Positions 44,192-50,507 of a stretch of DNA of 50,507 nt are shown piece by piece. A model generated the notes under the pieces. That model was not told the DNA's origin, did no database searches, and saw only the letters and a list, made by a program, of their open reading frames with translations. This DNA is from JBGTCY01 sp041748615 (GTDB lineage: Bacteria; Bacteroidota; Bacteroidia; Chitinophagales; CAIOSU01): contig JBGTCY010000259.1 of NCBI GenBank assembly GCA_041748615.1, forward strand, positions 1 to 50,507, given 5' to 3'. The stretch's first letter is position 1. Every line of letters starts with the position of its first letter. A program made the position numbers and the translations under genes.

Positions 44192-44763
44192 CGCCCGTTT
44201 GATACTGTTTCCAAACGGTCCATCAATCTTCTGTTAGCTTTTACAAAATATTCCTTCTTATTAAAAATTCTGGAAAGCATCAATGCGCCTTCCATTTCAG
44301 CCACCGCTTGTTCTGCAAGGTCATACGCTTTCTCCTCCGGATACTTTTCGGAATAAATGGTTTTCAGGGCTTTCAGATATTGCTTAAAGAAAACCTGAAT
44401 TTGTTCCTGAAATTCTGGATGAACATGAGCGGTTTCCAATCCCATGTTGCCCATAATGTTTCCTTTATCCGGACCCAAAAAAACACGTTCCGCCACATCA
44501 ATCATTTTCTGTAACCGCATTTCAGGAGGAAGGTTTTTATCATAAGCATGAACAAATACCTGATCGCGAAAAAATTTGTGTACATAAAACATCACTTCTT
44601 TCATCAATTCTTCTTTACTGCTGAAGTAATGGTAAATGCTGCCTTTCAATAACCCGACAGCCTCACCGATGTCAGCCATCGTAGTTTGATGATAGCTTTT
44701 TCTGCGAAACAGCTTCAGTGCTTCATGCACAACATATTCTTTATTGACTTTTTGTTTGGGCAC
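44170..44763 (-). CDS. TetR/AcrR-family regulator of the fad operon
   Basis: 197 residues with an N-terminal HTH: YVVHEALKLFRRKSYHQTTM, ADIGEAVGLLKGSIYHYFSSKEELM, then a helical ligand-binding domain. It sits directly before fadN-fadA-fadE on the same strand. In B. subtilis and Thermus a TetR-type FadR represses such operons and is released by acyl-CoA; the same is inferred here. A palindrome at 44861-44874 covers the -33 element of its own promoter, and a like palindrome lies before the fad genes, inside its own last codons. Confidence 0.88.
   Translation of the reverse strand: MPKQKVNKEYVVHEALKLFRRKSYHQTTMADIGEAVGLLKGSIYHYFSSKEELMKEVMFYVHKFFRDQVFVHAYDKNLPPEMRLQKMIDVAERVFLGPDKGNIMGNMGLETAHVHPEFQEQIQVFFKQYLKALKTIYSEKYPEEKAYDLAEQAVAEMEGALMLSRIFNKKEYFVKANRRLMDRLETVSNGRLAKHNN
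44188..44201. promoter_or_regulatory. operator-like palindrome CAAAC-GCCC-GTTTG before fadN
   Basis: CAAACG and CGTTTG are exact inverted arms over 14 bp. It shares CAAAC-N4-GTTTG with the site at 44861-44874 and overlaps the inferred -33 element of the fad promoter in the same way. It lies in the last codons of tetR. Confidence 0.5.
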
Positions 44764-44832
44764 GTTTGTCAGAGATTTTCAGAGATTAGATAGTATTCGT
44801 CTAAAGTCTAATTATTAATATCTGTCTGTCAA

Positions 44833-44864
44833 CAAATTTATCAAGTTTATACGATTTTACCAAA
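44833..44864 (-). promoter_or_regulatory. promoter of tetR (fad regulator)
   Basis: On the minus strand TTTG (44864-44861), 20 bp, then TAAATTTG (44840-44833): a perfect Bacteroidota promoter. The leader to the ATG at 44763 would be about 60 nt. The TTTG is within the palindrome at 44860-44875. Confidence 0.7.
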
Positions 44865-44875
44865 CGGTTGTTTGG
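44860..44875. promoter_or_regulatory. operator-like palindrome CCAAAC-GGTT-GTTTGG over the tetR -33 element
   Basis: A perfect 6-bp inverted repeat with a 4-nt spacer, ideally placed for autorepression by the TetR protein encoded downstream. Confidence 0.6.
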
Positions 44876-45047
44876 GAAGATTATTTCCTTTAACATTTTT
44901 TTAACATTTGCCTTGATTTTAAAAATGTTAAAATCTTAATAAAGAAAAGGAACAGAGATTTGAGCTACTGACTTTTAAACCGGATTTAAATTCCGCTCAT
45001 ATTGAATTAAAAAACTCTTTCTCCTTAATTCGGTTTATTTTGCACAA

Positions 45048-45138
45048 GGGCAGTTCTAAAAATTCTACCGCTTGCATCCTCTCTTTCGAAGAGGGATGGG
45101 GTGAGGCAATGAAAAAAAACAATTTTTTAAAACTGCCC
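45048..45138. mobile_element. 91-bp palindromic element with GGGCAGTT ends before the DAHP synthase gene
   Basis: GGGCAGTTCTAAAAATT at the left end is nearly the inverse of AATTTTTTAAAACTGCCC at the right end. In the middle is a nested hairpin CATCC-T-CTCTT / AAGAG-GGATG with one bulged T (about 45074-45097). No coding capacity. Its form is that of a small MITE or repeat cassette. The rest of the 44764-45175 gap holds the tetR promoter/operator and AT-rich sequence without a recognised gene. Confidence 0.6.
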
Positions 45139-45175
45139 AAAAGAAATTCTTCGTTATGCACTTACTGATATTTAA

Positions 45176-46300
45176 ATGATGCATCCTTCAGGTTTAGATA
45201 TTTTATTTTCAAAAAAATCAGGTTTCAGAAGACCGCTCCTGATTGCAGGACCTTGTAGCGCTGAATCTGAAGAACAAGTATTGGAAACAGCGCACGCTTT
45301 GTTAAACAATGGCATCGCGTTATTCCGATCCGGCATTTGGAAACCCCGGACACGCCCTGGCGCGTTTGAAGGAGTCGGAACATTGGGTTTGAAATGGCTG
45401 CAACAAGTTAAAAAGGAAACCGGACTGCCGGTCACGGTTGAAGTTGCTACTGCCCGGCATGTAGAATTGTGTTTGAAACATGAAATTGATGTATTGTGGA
45501 TTGGTGCCCGCTCAACAGTGAATCCTTTTACGGTTCAGGAAATCGCGGATGCTTTGCTTGGAGTGAATATTCCGGTGATGATTAAAAACCCGGTGAATCC
45601 TGACCTGAACCTATGGATAGGCGCGATTGAACGTATCGGAAATGCCGGTGTAAAAAAAATAGTCGCAATTCACAGGGGATTTTCCTCTTTCGAAAAAAAT
45701 AAATACCGCAACAAGCCGATGTGGGAAATCCCGATTGAGTTGAAACGGCTCTTTCCGCAGTTGCCGATAATCTGCGACCCGAGTCACATCAGCGGAAATC
45801 GCGAATGGCTGCCATCGGTTTCGCAGCAGGCGATGGATTTGAATTTTGACGGGCTGATGATTGAAACGCACCCGAACCCTGAACGGGCGATGAGCGACAG
45901 AGAACAACAGTTAACACCTGCCGCATTAAAAATGCTGGTGGAAAACTTAGTCATCAGGGAAATCAGTCCTGACAACCTTGTCCTGAAAGCCACCCTCGAA
46001 GAATTAAGAGAAATTGTGGACAGGTATGACGAAGAACTTGTCAGGGCTTTAAAAGAAAGACTCGAAGTGATTCACCAAATCGGAATTTTCAAAAAAGAAA
46101 ATAGCATCTCCATTTTACAACCTGAGCGCTGGAATGAAATCGTAAACACCCGCACCGAATGGGCAAGAAAATTCGGGATTTCAGAAGAGTTGATGCTGCA
46201 TATTTTCCAACTCATCCACCAAGAATCCATTGTGAAACAAACCGAAATTTTGAATGCTCAATCTTCGATTATTGAACAACATTCTGAGGATAAATTCTAA
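45176..46300 (+). CDS. bifunctional 3-deoxy-7-phosphoheptulonate synthase/chorismate mutase
   Basis: The first enzyme of the shikimate pathway joined to an AroQ-type chorismate mutase. The N-terminal DAHP synthase (about 1-265) has LLIAGPCSAESEEQVLETA, SGIWKPRTRPGAFEG, KNPVNPDLNLWIGAIERI and CDPSHISGNREWL. The C-terminal part (about 275-365) is a helical AroQ domain: LEELREIVDRYDEELVRALKERLEVIHQIG. In this phylum such a fusion probably lets prephenate or a late product regulate DAHP synthesis. 374 residues. The start is one of two adjacent ATGs (45176 or 45179). The preceding gap holds a 91-bp palindromic element. Confidence 0.93.
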   Translation: MMHPSGLDILFSKKSGFRRPLLIAGPCSAESEEQVLETAHALLNNGIALFRSGIWKPRTRPGAFEGVGTLGLKWLQQVKKETGLPVTVEVATARHVELCLKHEIDVLWIGARSTVNPFTVQEIADALLGVNIPVMIKNPVNPDLNLWIGAIERIGNAGVKKIVAIHRGFSSFEKNKYRNKPMWEIPIELKRLFPQLPIICDPSHISGNREWLPSVSQQAMDLNFDGLMIETHPNPERAMSDREQQLTPAALKMLVENLVIREISPDNLVLKATLEELREIVDRYDEELVRALKERLEVIHQIGIFKKENSISILQPERWNEIVNTRTEWARKFGISEELMLHIFQLIHQESIVKQTEILNAQSSIIEQHSEDKF

Positions 46301-46343
46301 AGGGTTGAACTCAGAGAAGTATTTTCTAAAGCCTTCTATTTCC

Positions 46344-48449
46344 CTAAATTATTCCTAAAAACTCCTCCTCACTTAATATCTTCACCGTCCCGATTTTTTT
46401 CGCTTTCTCCAACTTGCTGCCGGCTGACTCGCCCACAACCAAATAATCCAATTTTTTGCTCACCGAGCCGAGTATTTTCCCGCCATGCTCCTCCACCATT
46501 TTCTCCGCTTCAGTGCGGGAGAATTTTTCGAGCGTGCCGGTGAATAAAAATGTTTTGCCTTCGAGTTTATTCGACACCAACTGCGAAGAAGCATCTGCCG
46601 TCATGTTCACTCCTAACTGTTCGAGTTCGCGGATGAGTTGAATGTTATCTTCATGATGAAAAGATTCGGCAATCGCACTTGCCACTTTCGGTCCGATGTC
46701 TTCCATCTCCTGCAACTGTTCGGCTGATTTCTCCTTGATTTCCAAGAGATGATTTACGCTTTTCGCCAACACTTTGGCGGTTGTTTCACCAACGTGACGA
46801 ATACCCAATCCGAAAATCAGCCGTTCGAGCGGTTGTTGTTTAGAGGCTTCAATAGCGCTTTTCAAATTGCTCACCGATTTTTCCTGGAAGCCTTCCATCT
46901 CCAAAATCTTCGCGTAATCGAGCCGGTAGATGTCGGCAATATTTTTCAGCAAGCCCGCATCGTAAAATTTATACACGAGCGATGAACCCATTCCGCGAAT
47001 ATCCATGGCATCGCGCGACACGAAATGAATGATGCGCCCCACGACTTGCGTTGGACAATTCACATTCACGCAGCGAATGACTGCCTCATCGGGATTTTTT
47101 ACCAACTCCGAACTGCACGAGGGACAGTGTTTCGGAAACTCCACAATTTGTTCATTGCCCTTCCGCGCTTCGGGAATGGATTTCACGATATAAGGAATGA
47201 CATCGCCTGCACGCTCAATCAGCACCATATCCCCGATGCGCACATCCTTTTCTCGCAGCACGTCTTCATTGAAGAGCGAAATATTCGAAATCGTAACGCC
47301 TGCGAGCGCGACCGGTTCCACCTGCGCAATCGGGGTGATTGCGCCCGTTCTCCCCACGCTGAAAAAAACATTATTCAGACGCGTGGTCGCTTGCTTTGCT
47401 TTGAATTTGAAAGCGATTGCCCAACGCGGGTGATGCGAAGTCGCGCCCGACATTTCCTGCATCCGGTACTCATTCACTTTCACCACCATGCCATCAATTT
47501 CATAAGGAAACGTATCGCGCTTATCTTCCCACTCCCTGCAAAAGCGCATCACTTCCTCAATGTTTTTGCAGACCTTTTTGATTTCGTTGGGCGTTTTGAA
47601 ACCCAAGTCATACAGCATTTCCAGCGACTGACTGTGCGAAGTAATCGTGTCGCGCAGCAGATTTTTTCCCTGCATATCCACCGCATACGCGAGATGATAC
47701 ATGAACCCTTCCAAACCTCTGCCCGCGACTTCTTTGGCATCCAACATCCGCAATGCGCCCGAGGCGGTGTTGCGCGGGTTTGCCAAAATGTTCAATCCTT
47801 CCTCCTGCCGCTTTTCATTAATCGCTTTAAACTTTTCTTTATTAATGAGCACCTCGCCCCGCAGTTCAGCTTTAGCGATGCCATATTTTGAAAAGTTTGC
47901 GGACAAAGGCAAAGAGCGCAATACACGCACGTTATTGGTGATTTCCTCCCCCACCGCGCCATCGCCCCGCGTAGCTCCGCGCACGAGCAGGTCATTTTCG
48001 TAGATGAGCGCGATGCTTGCCCCGTCAAACTTCGGCTCCACGCAATATTCGATGTGCGGCATTTCCGTGAGGTCGCGCACCCTGCGGTCAAACTCGGTGA
48101 GGTCGGCTTCGTTGTAGGAATTGTCTAATGAAAGCATCGGCACAAGGTGCGGCACGGAAGGAAAGGCTTTCGTCAATCCGTAAGCTACGCGCTGTGTTGG
48201 CGAGTCAGGTTTCATCAGTTCAGGAAACTGCGCTTCGATTTTTTTCAGCAGTTTGAAAAGCATGTCATATTCAAAATCGCTGATGACCGGTTCCGACTGC
48301 ACATAATATTTCCAGTCGTGGAAGTTGATGATTTTAATCAGGGCTTCGGTTGCCGATTGCGCTTCATTCAAAACTACGGACGGTTCCGTTTTTTTCAGAT
48401 ACTGCCGCGTGAGTTCGAGGAGTTCCTGTTGTTGGTTTTTCGAGTACAT
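46344..48449 (-). CDS. ligA: NAD-dependent DNA ligase LigA
   Basis: The essential ligase that seals nicks during replication and repair using NAD+. 701 residues. The Ia domain has HDWKYYVQSEPVISDFEYD near 44-62. The nucleotidyltransferase has YCVEPKFDGASIALIY with the adenylated Lys140, then RGATRGDGAVGEEIT. OB domain, C4 zinc finger (CPSC...C...C near 415-440), helix-hairpin-helix repeats and a C-terminal BRCT domain (GKTFLFTGTLEKFSRTEAEK) follow in the usual order. It begins 2 nt after the pterin dehydratase gene, so the two are probably co-transcribed. Confidence 0.96.
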   Translation of the reverse strand: MYSKNQQQELLELTRQYLKKTEPSVVLNEAQSATEALIKIINFHDWKYYVQSEPVISDFEYDMLFKLLKKIEAQFPELMKPDSPTQRVAYGLTKAFPSVPHLVPMLSLDNSYNEADLTEFDRRVRDLTEMPHIEYCVEPKFDGASIALIYENDLLVRGATRGDGAVGEEITNNVRVLRSLPLSANFSKYGIAKAELRGEVLINKEKFKAINEKRQEEGLNILANPRNTASGALRMLDAKEVAGRGLEGFMYHLAYAVDMQGKNLLRDTITSHSQSLEMLYDLGFKTPNEIKKVCKNIEEVMRFCREWEDKRDTFPYEIDGMVVKVNEYRMQEMSGATSHHPRWAIAFKFKAKQATTRLNNVFFSVGRTGAITPIAQVEPVALAGVTISNISLFNEDVLREKDVRIGDMVLIERAGDVIPYIVKSIPEARKGNEQIVEFPKHCPSCSSELVKNPDEAVIRCVNVNCPTQVVGRIIHFVSRDAMDIRGMGSSLVYKFYDAGLLKNIADIYRLDYAKILEMEGFQEKSVSNLKSAIEASKQQPLERLIFGLGIRHVGETTAKVLAKSVNHLLEIKEKSAEQLQEMEDIGPKVASAIAESFHHEDNIQLIRELEQLGVNMTADASSQLVSNKLEGKTFLFTGTLEKFSRTEAEKMVEEHGGKILGSVSKKLDYLVVGESAGSKLEKAKKIGTVKILSEEEFLGII

Positions 48450-48451
48450 GG

Positions 48452-48688
48452 CTACGAAAATAATTCATCAATCGCTTTTGCCAATTTACGGTCTTTGTCT
48501 GTTACGATATTGCCCGCGTCATGGGTATTGAGAAAAATCTCCACCTTGTTCCACACATTTGTCCAATAGGGATGATGATTGTGTTTCTCCGCCAAGATTG
48601 CCACGCGGGTCATAAAGGCAAAAGCTTCACTGAAGTCTTTAAATTCGAATTTGCGGTAGAGTTGGTTATCGCGTTCATTCCATTCCAT
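48452..48688 (-). CDS. 4a-hydroxytetrahydrobiopterin dehydratase (PCD/DCoH-like)
   Basis: Recycles the 4a-carbinolamine of tetrahydropterin, which supports phenylalanine hydroxylase or similar enzymes. 78 residues. The PCD signature is clear: EKHNHHPYWTNVWNKVEIFL, then THDAGNIVTDKD, with the active-site His residues. The start ATG at 48688 opens the usual W-x-E region (MEWNERDNQLYRKFEF). It is 2 nt upstream of ligA. No hydroxylase gene is in the window. Confidence 0.9.
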   Translation of the reverse strand: MEWNERDNQLYRKFEFKDFSEAFAFMTRVAILAEKHNHHPYWTNVWNKVEIFLNTHDAGNIVTDKDRKLAKAIDELFS

Positions 48689-48768
48689 GGGAAGTATTTT
48701 ATACAATATTAGTTCTCTAACCAATTTTTGATAATTCCCACAACTTCATCAGGATTTTTCACCAATTG

Positions 48769-48857
48769 TAGTGACCGACTAAAGCCCGTGAGGCTTGGGT
48801 TTTATGTTATTGCCCCATCCGCCTTGGCGTGATGGGGTTATAAAATGCCTGTCACTA
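48769..48857. repeat. palindromic intergenic element with two hairpins
   Basis: Outer inverted repeat TAGTGAC (48769-48775) / GTCACTA (48851-48857). Inside are AAGCC-CGTGA-GGCTT and a strong hairpin CCCCATC-CGCC-TT-GGCG-T-GATGGGG (48813-48837). No coding capacity. It lies in the 367-bp gap before the PCD-ligA operon. Confidence 0.65.
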
Positions 48858-48953
48858 AAGGGATTTAGCCCAAAAAAATATTTTTTAGTCAGACAATACG
48901 TTTTTTTTTAAATCGAGCATTTTCCCAAAAGGAAGATTATTACAAACCGAGTC

Positions 48954-49052
48954 ATACCGAAACAACTCAGGTTTTCGAATAATGAAACGGAAAAACATTC
49001 GGTATTAACCGAGAGTACGTCTCATTCCTTCGGAAATTCGACTACTCTCGGT
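48954..49052. repeat. second compound palindrome in the same gap
   Basis: ATACCGAA (48954-48961) / TTCGGTAT (48998-49005) and ACCGAGAGTA (49008-49017) / TACTCTCGGT (49043-49052) are perfect inverted repeats. The second encloses a small TTCC-TTC-GGAA hairpin. It lies just after the end of the hypothetical secreted protein gene on the minus strand, so it could serve as a terminator there, though no T-run follows. Confidence 0.6.
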
Positions 49053-49055
49053 ATG

Positions 49056-49541
49056 TCAATTAAAACTAATCATCAAATACACTGAAAAAAGTTCCACCTT
49101 ATCTGCCGTTCTTCCCTGGTAATTTTTGATAAGCCTGATTTCTGTACCATCACTTTCCGTATGTAACATACTTCTGCTGTCCACATTTTCAAACGTCAGC
49201 GCGTTGGGATAGCAATTATAGAATTGATACATTAAAATATCATACACCCTGTCCGCATCTTCTTCGGAAACTTTCACCGCGTAATCCTGCCGGATGGTGT
49301 TTATATTACCCGTATTTTGATTGACCATTGTGGAGCCGGAAACCACATTTTCAAAAAGCGTCTTGGATTCGTAATTGGTATAAAAATTATCCTTGCTGAT
49401 TTCTTCTCCGATGAATCCCATCTTTTTTTTATCAAAATCAAACAGGTAATCATTGATTTCTTTACAGTCAATATAATATTGGGCGAATGAAGGCGACTGT
49501 ATCAGGATGCAAAAAAGGAAACTCAAAATGAAGTGATTCAT
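49056..49541 (-). CDS. hypothetical secreted protein
   Basis: About 161 residues. A signal peptide MNHFILSFLFCILIQSPSFAQ is followed by a soluble domain with no recognised family motif. The middle part has a QDYAVKVSEEDADRVYDILMYQFYNCYPN segment. ATG 49541 is chosen: the alternative start 49556 overlaps a TATATTTG -7 element (49556-49563). The predicted leader is only about 8 nt. The function is unknown. It lies between palindromic repeats and the T9SS protein gene on the same strand. Confidence 0.7.
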   Translation of the reverse strand: MNHFILSFLFCILIQSPSFAQYYIDCKEINDYLFDFDKKKMGFIGEEISKDNFYTNYESKTLFENVVSGSTMVNQNTGNINTIRQDYAVKVSEEDADRVYDILMYQFYNCYPNALTFENVDSRSMLHTESDGTEIRLIKNYQGRTADKVELFSVYLMISFN

Positions 49542-49555
49542 GGAATGATTTTCCA

Positions 49556-49563
49556 CAAATATA
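49556..49563 (-). promoter_or_regulatory. putative -7 element of the hypothetical secreted protein gene
   Basis: TATATTTG on the minus strand, a perfect TAnnTTTG, 14 nt before the ATG at 49541. No good -33 at the usual distance. Confidence 0.4.
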
Positions 49564-49583
49564 ATCAGGAATAAGCCGACCCG

Positions 49584-50507
49584 TTACCGGGCAACCAAGA
49601 GTTTTCTGTAATCCCTTTTTTCGTCAGTAATCAATTCAATAAAATAAATTCCCGAAGACAAATTGGAAGTATTCAGCGTGAATTGATTGCGACCGGATTC
49701 TAATTGTAAACCTGTCATAGAAATCAACTCGTTGCCGGGCAAATCTCTCAGGATGATTGAGGCAGTTGTTTTTGAAGCGACAGACAACTCGATGTTTGTT
49801 TTTTCTGATGCCGGATTAGGATAAATCGTAAAATTCAAAAGCTGATGAACCGGTTTATTGGAACTCATTTCCAGAAATGCCAGATAAATTTCCATCCCGC
49901 TCACGCAATAAATTTGATTGCAATCCATGATGTAGATGCAAATCGTATCATTCATGGTGGAGTCAACCGGGAAAATCAGGTTCGGGTCATTTGAAACACT
50001 GCCGTCACCGATTATCCAGTTCCAGTCCGGAGCATTTTCAGTGGCTGAATCAGGATAGATAACCACCGTTCCGTCAGGATTAATGTCATAGCCAAACCAC
50101 GGATGACAACCGCTGTCATTCTTGCCGATGTAGATAGAATCGCAGTAGGTTTCAACGCATTGCTCTGCGGTATCGCTCACGGTCAGACACACCCGATAAA
50201 CATTGATGGAAGTGTCGGTGTAAACATGAACCGGAGATTGTTCGGTGGAAGTATTCCCGTCACCAAAATCCCACAGCCAGCTTTGCGAGCCGGAGGGTGA
50301 CGGTGGAAACACATTGACACCAGTTGAAAAATAAACGGTGAACAAACTTGAATCCTGACCATCTTCCCAATAATAAAAGTAGGCATCACACGGAGGATAG
50401 CTGTAACATTCACCTTCAAAAAAGGAGACGATTCCAGAATAATAAAAAGCATCACAAATATTTGAATAAGTAATGCCGTCACAAAGTCCGCAGACCGGCT
50501 CATAGAT
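49584..50507 (-). CDS. secreted protein with Kazal-like and PKD domains and T9SS type A sorting domain (partial)
   Basis: The C-terminal 307 residues of a larger secreted protein whose start lies beyond the window; the frame is open to the right edge. It begins with a Kazal-type inhibitor-like segment (EPVCGLCDGITYSNICDA, then FFEGEC). A PKD-type domain follows (SWLWDFGDGNTSTEQSPVHVY), then a Cys-containing region, and the last 80 residues are a type A CTD: FTIYPNPASEKTNIEL and SSGIYFIELITDEKRDYRKLLVAR. Export by T9SS is expected. Kazal-like domains occur in many Bacteroidota surface proteins, so inhibitor activity is not assured. Confidence 0.88.
   Translation of the reverse strand: MYEPVCGLCDGITYSNICDAFYYSGIVSFFEGECYSYPPCDAYFYYWEDGQDSSLFTVYFSTGVNVFPPSPSGSQSWLWDFGDGNTSTEQSPVHVYTDTSINVYRVCLTVSDTAEQCVETYCDSIYIGKNDSGCHPWFGYDINPDGTVVIYPDSATENAPDWNWIIGDGSVSNDPNLIFPVDSTMNDTICIYIMDCNQIYCVSGMEIYLAFLEMSSNKPVHQLLNFTIYPNPASEKTNIELSVASKTTASIILRDLPGNELISMTGLQLESGRNQFTLNTSNLSSGIYFIELITDEKRDYRKLLVAR

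Noticed and set aside
44764..45175. A small RNA or attenuator peptide before the DAHP synthase gene
   Set aside because: No leader peptide rich in aromatic codons and no hairpin followed by a T-run was found; the folded sequence looks like a repeat cassette.
47025..47891. A 288-codon open frame on the plus strand inside ligA
   Set aside because: It is antisense to the conserved zinc-finger and nucleotidyltransferase regions of LigA and shows no protein-like pattern of its own.

Overview
The window reads as chromosomal DNA of a Bacteroidota species, probably from the Chitinophagales/Saprospirales/Sphingobacteriales side of the phylum. The signs are type IX secretion (T9SS) C-terminal sorting domains of type A (M43 protease; the PKD protein at the right edge) and type B (2333-2956), a PorP/SprF-family protein, Bacteroidota-style promoters (TTTG or TTG, about 20 nt, then TAnnTTTG), and many proteins typical of the phylum (DUF5777, a DUF6913-like protein, an AroQ-type DAHP synthase fusion). 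It is mostly a housekeeping and metabolic segment with no prophage, CRISPR array, insertion sequence or rRNA operon. It is, however, rich in small palindromic and heptameric repeats and in broken genes.

Left part (1-13.7 kb): a truncated clpP diverging from folB; tRNA-Cys; a frameshifted PorP/SprF gene coupled to a type-B-sorted lipoprotein; a nitrilase-family hydrolase; then a tightly overlapping set of UbiA-type prenyltransferase, SAM methyltransferase, GT-C membrane glycosyltransferase and HAD-IB phosphatase that looks like a lipid-linked pentose pathway. Opposite it lie a second GT-C-like protein and a large M1 peptidase fused to an outer-membrane barrel; tRNA-Asp follows.

Middle part (13.7-38.3 kb): accA and a small companion; an OPT oligopeptide transporter; a remnant of a sterol-desaturase-family gene; an Opp/Dpp peptide importer (binding lipoprotein plus two permeases, no ATPases here); a TIGR01777 epimerase; a TetR-TolC-MFP-RND efflux operon; a cytochrome c lipoprotein-YceI-DUF5777 operon diverging from an OB-fold (tRNA_anti-like) protein; a secreted M43 metalloprotease; rlmI; a broken 7TMR-DISM sensor gene; and a DUF1444-like protein.

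Right part (38.3-50.5 kb): a fatty-acid beta-oxidation operon in the order tetR-fadN-fadA-fadE, as in Bacillus subtilis fadNAE. The same CAAAC-N4-GTTTG operator-like palindrome covers the -33 element of both the tetR promoter and the inferred fad promoter. Then come a DAHP synthase/chorismate mutase, ligA with a pterin dehydratase gene, a hypothetical secreted protein, and the C-terminal part of a Kazal-like/PKD/T9SS protein that runs off the window.

No wholly new multi-gene defence or mobile system was recognised. The most interesting signals are (1) the TetR/fad operator-promoter arrangement, (2) a degenerate GTC/GAC heptamer repeat carried in frame inside the M1 peptidase and also found between genes, (3) the candidate lipid-linked pentose cluster, and (4) palindromic MITE-like elements on either side of fadN.
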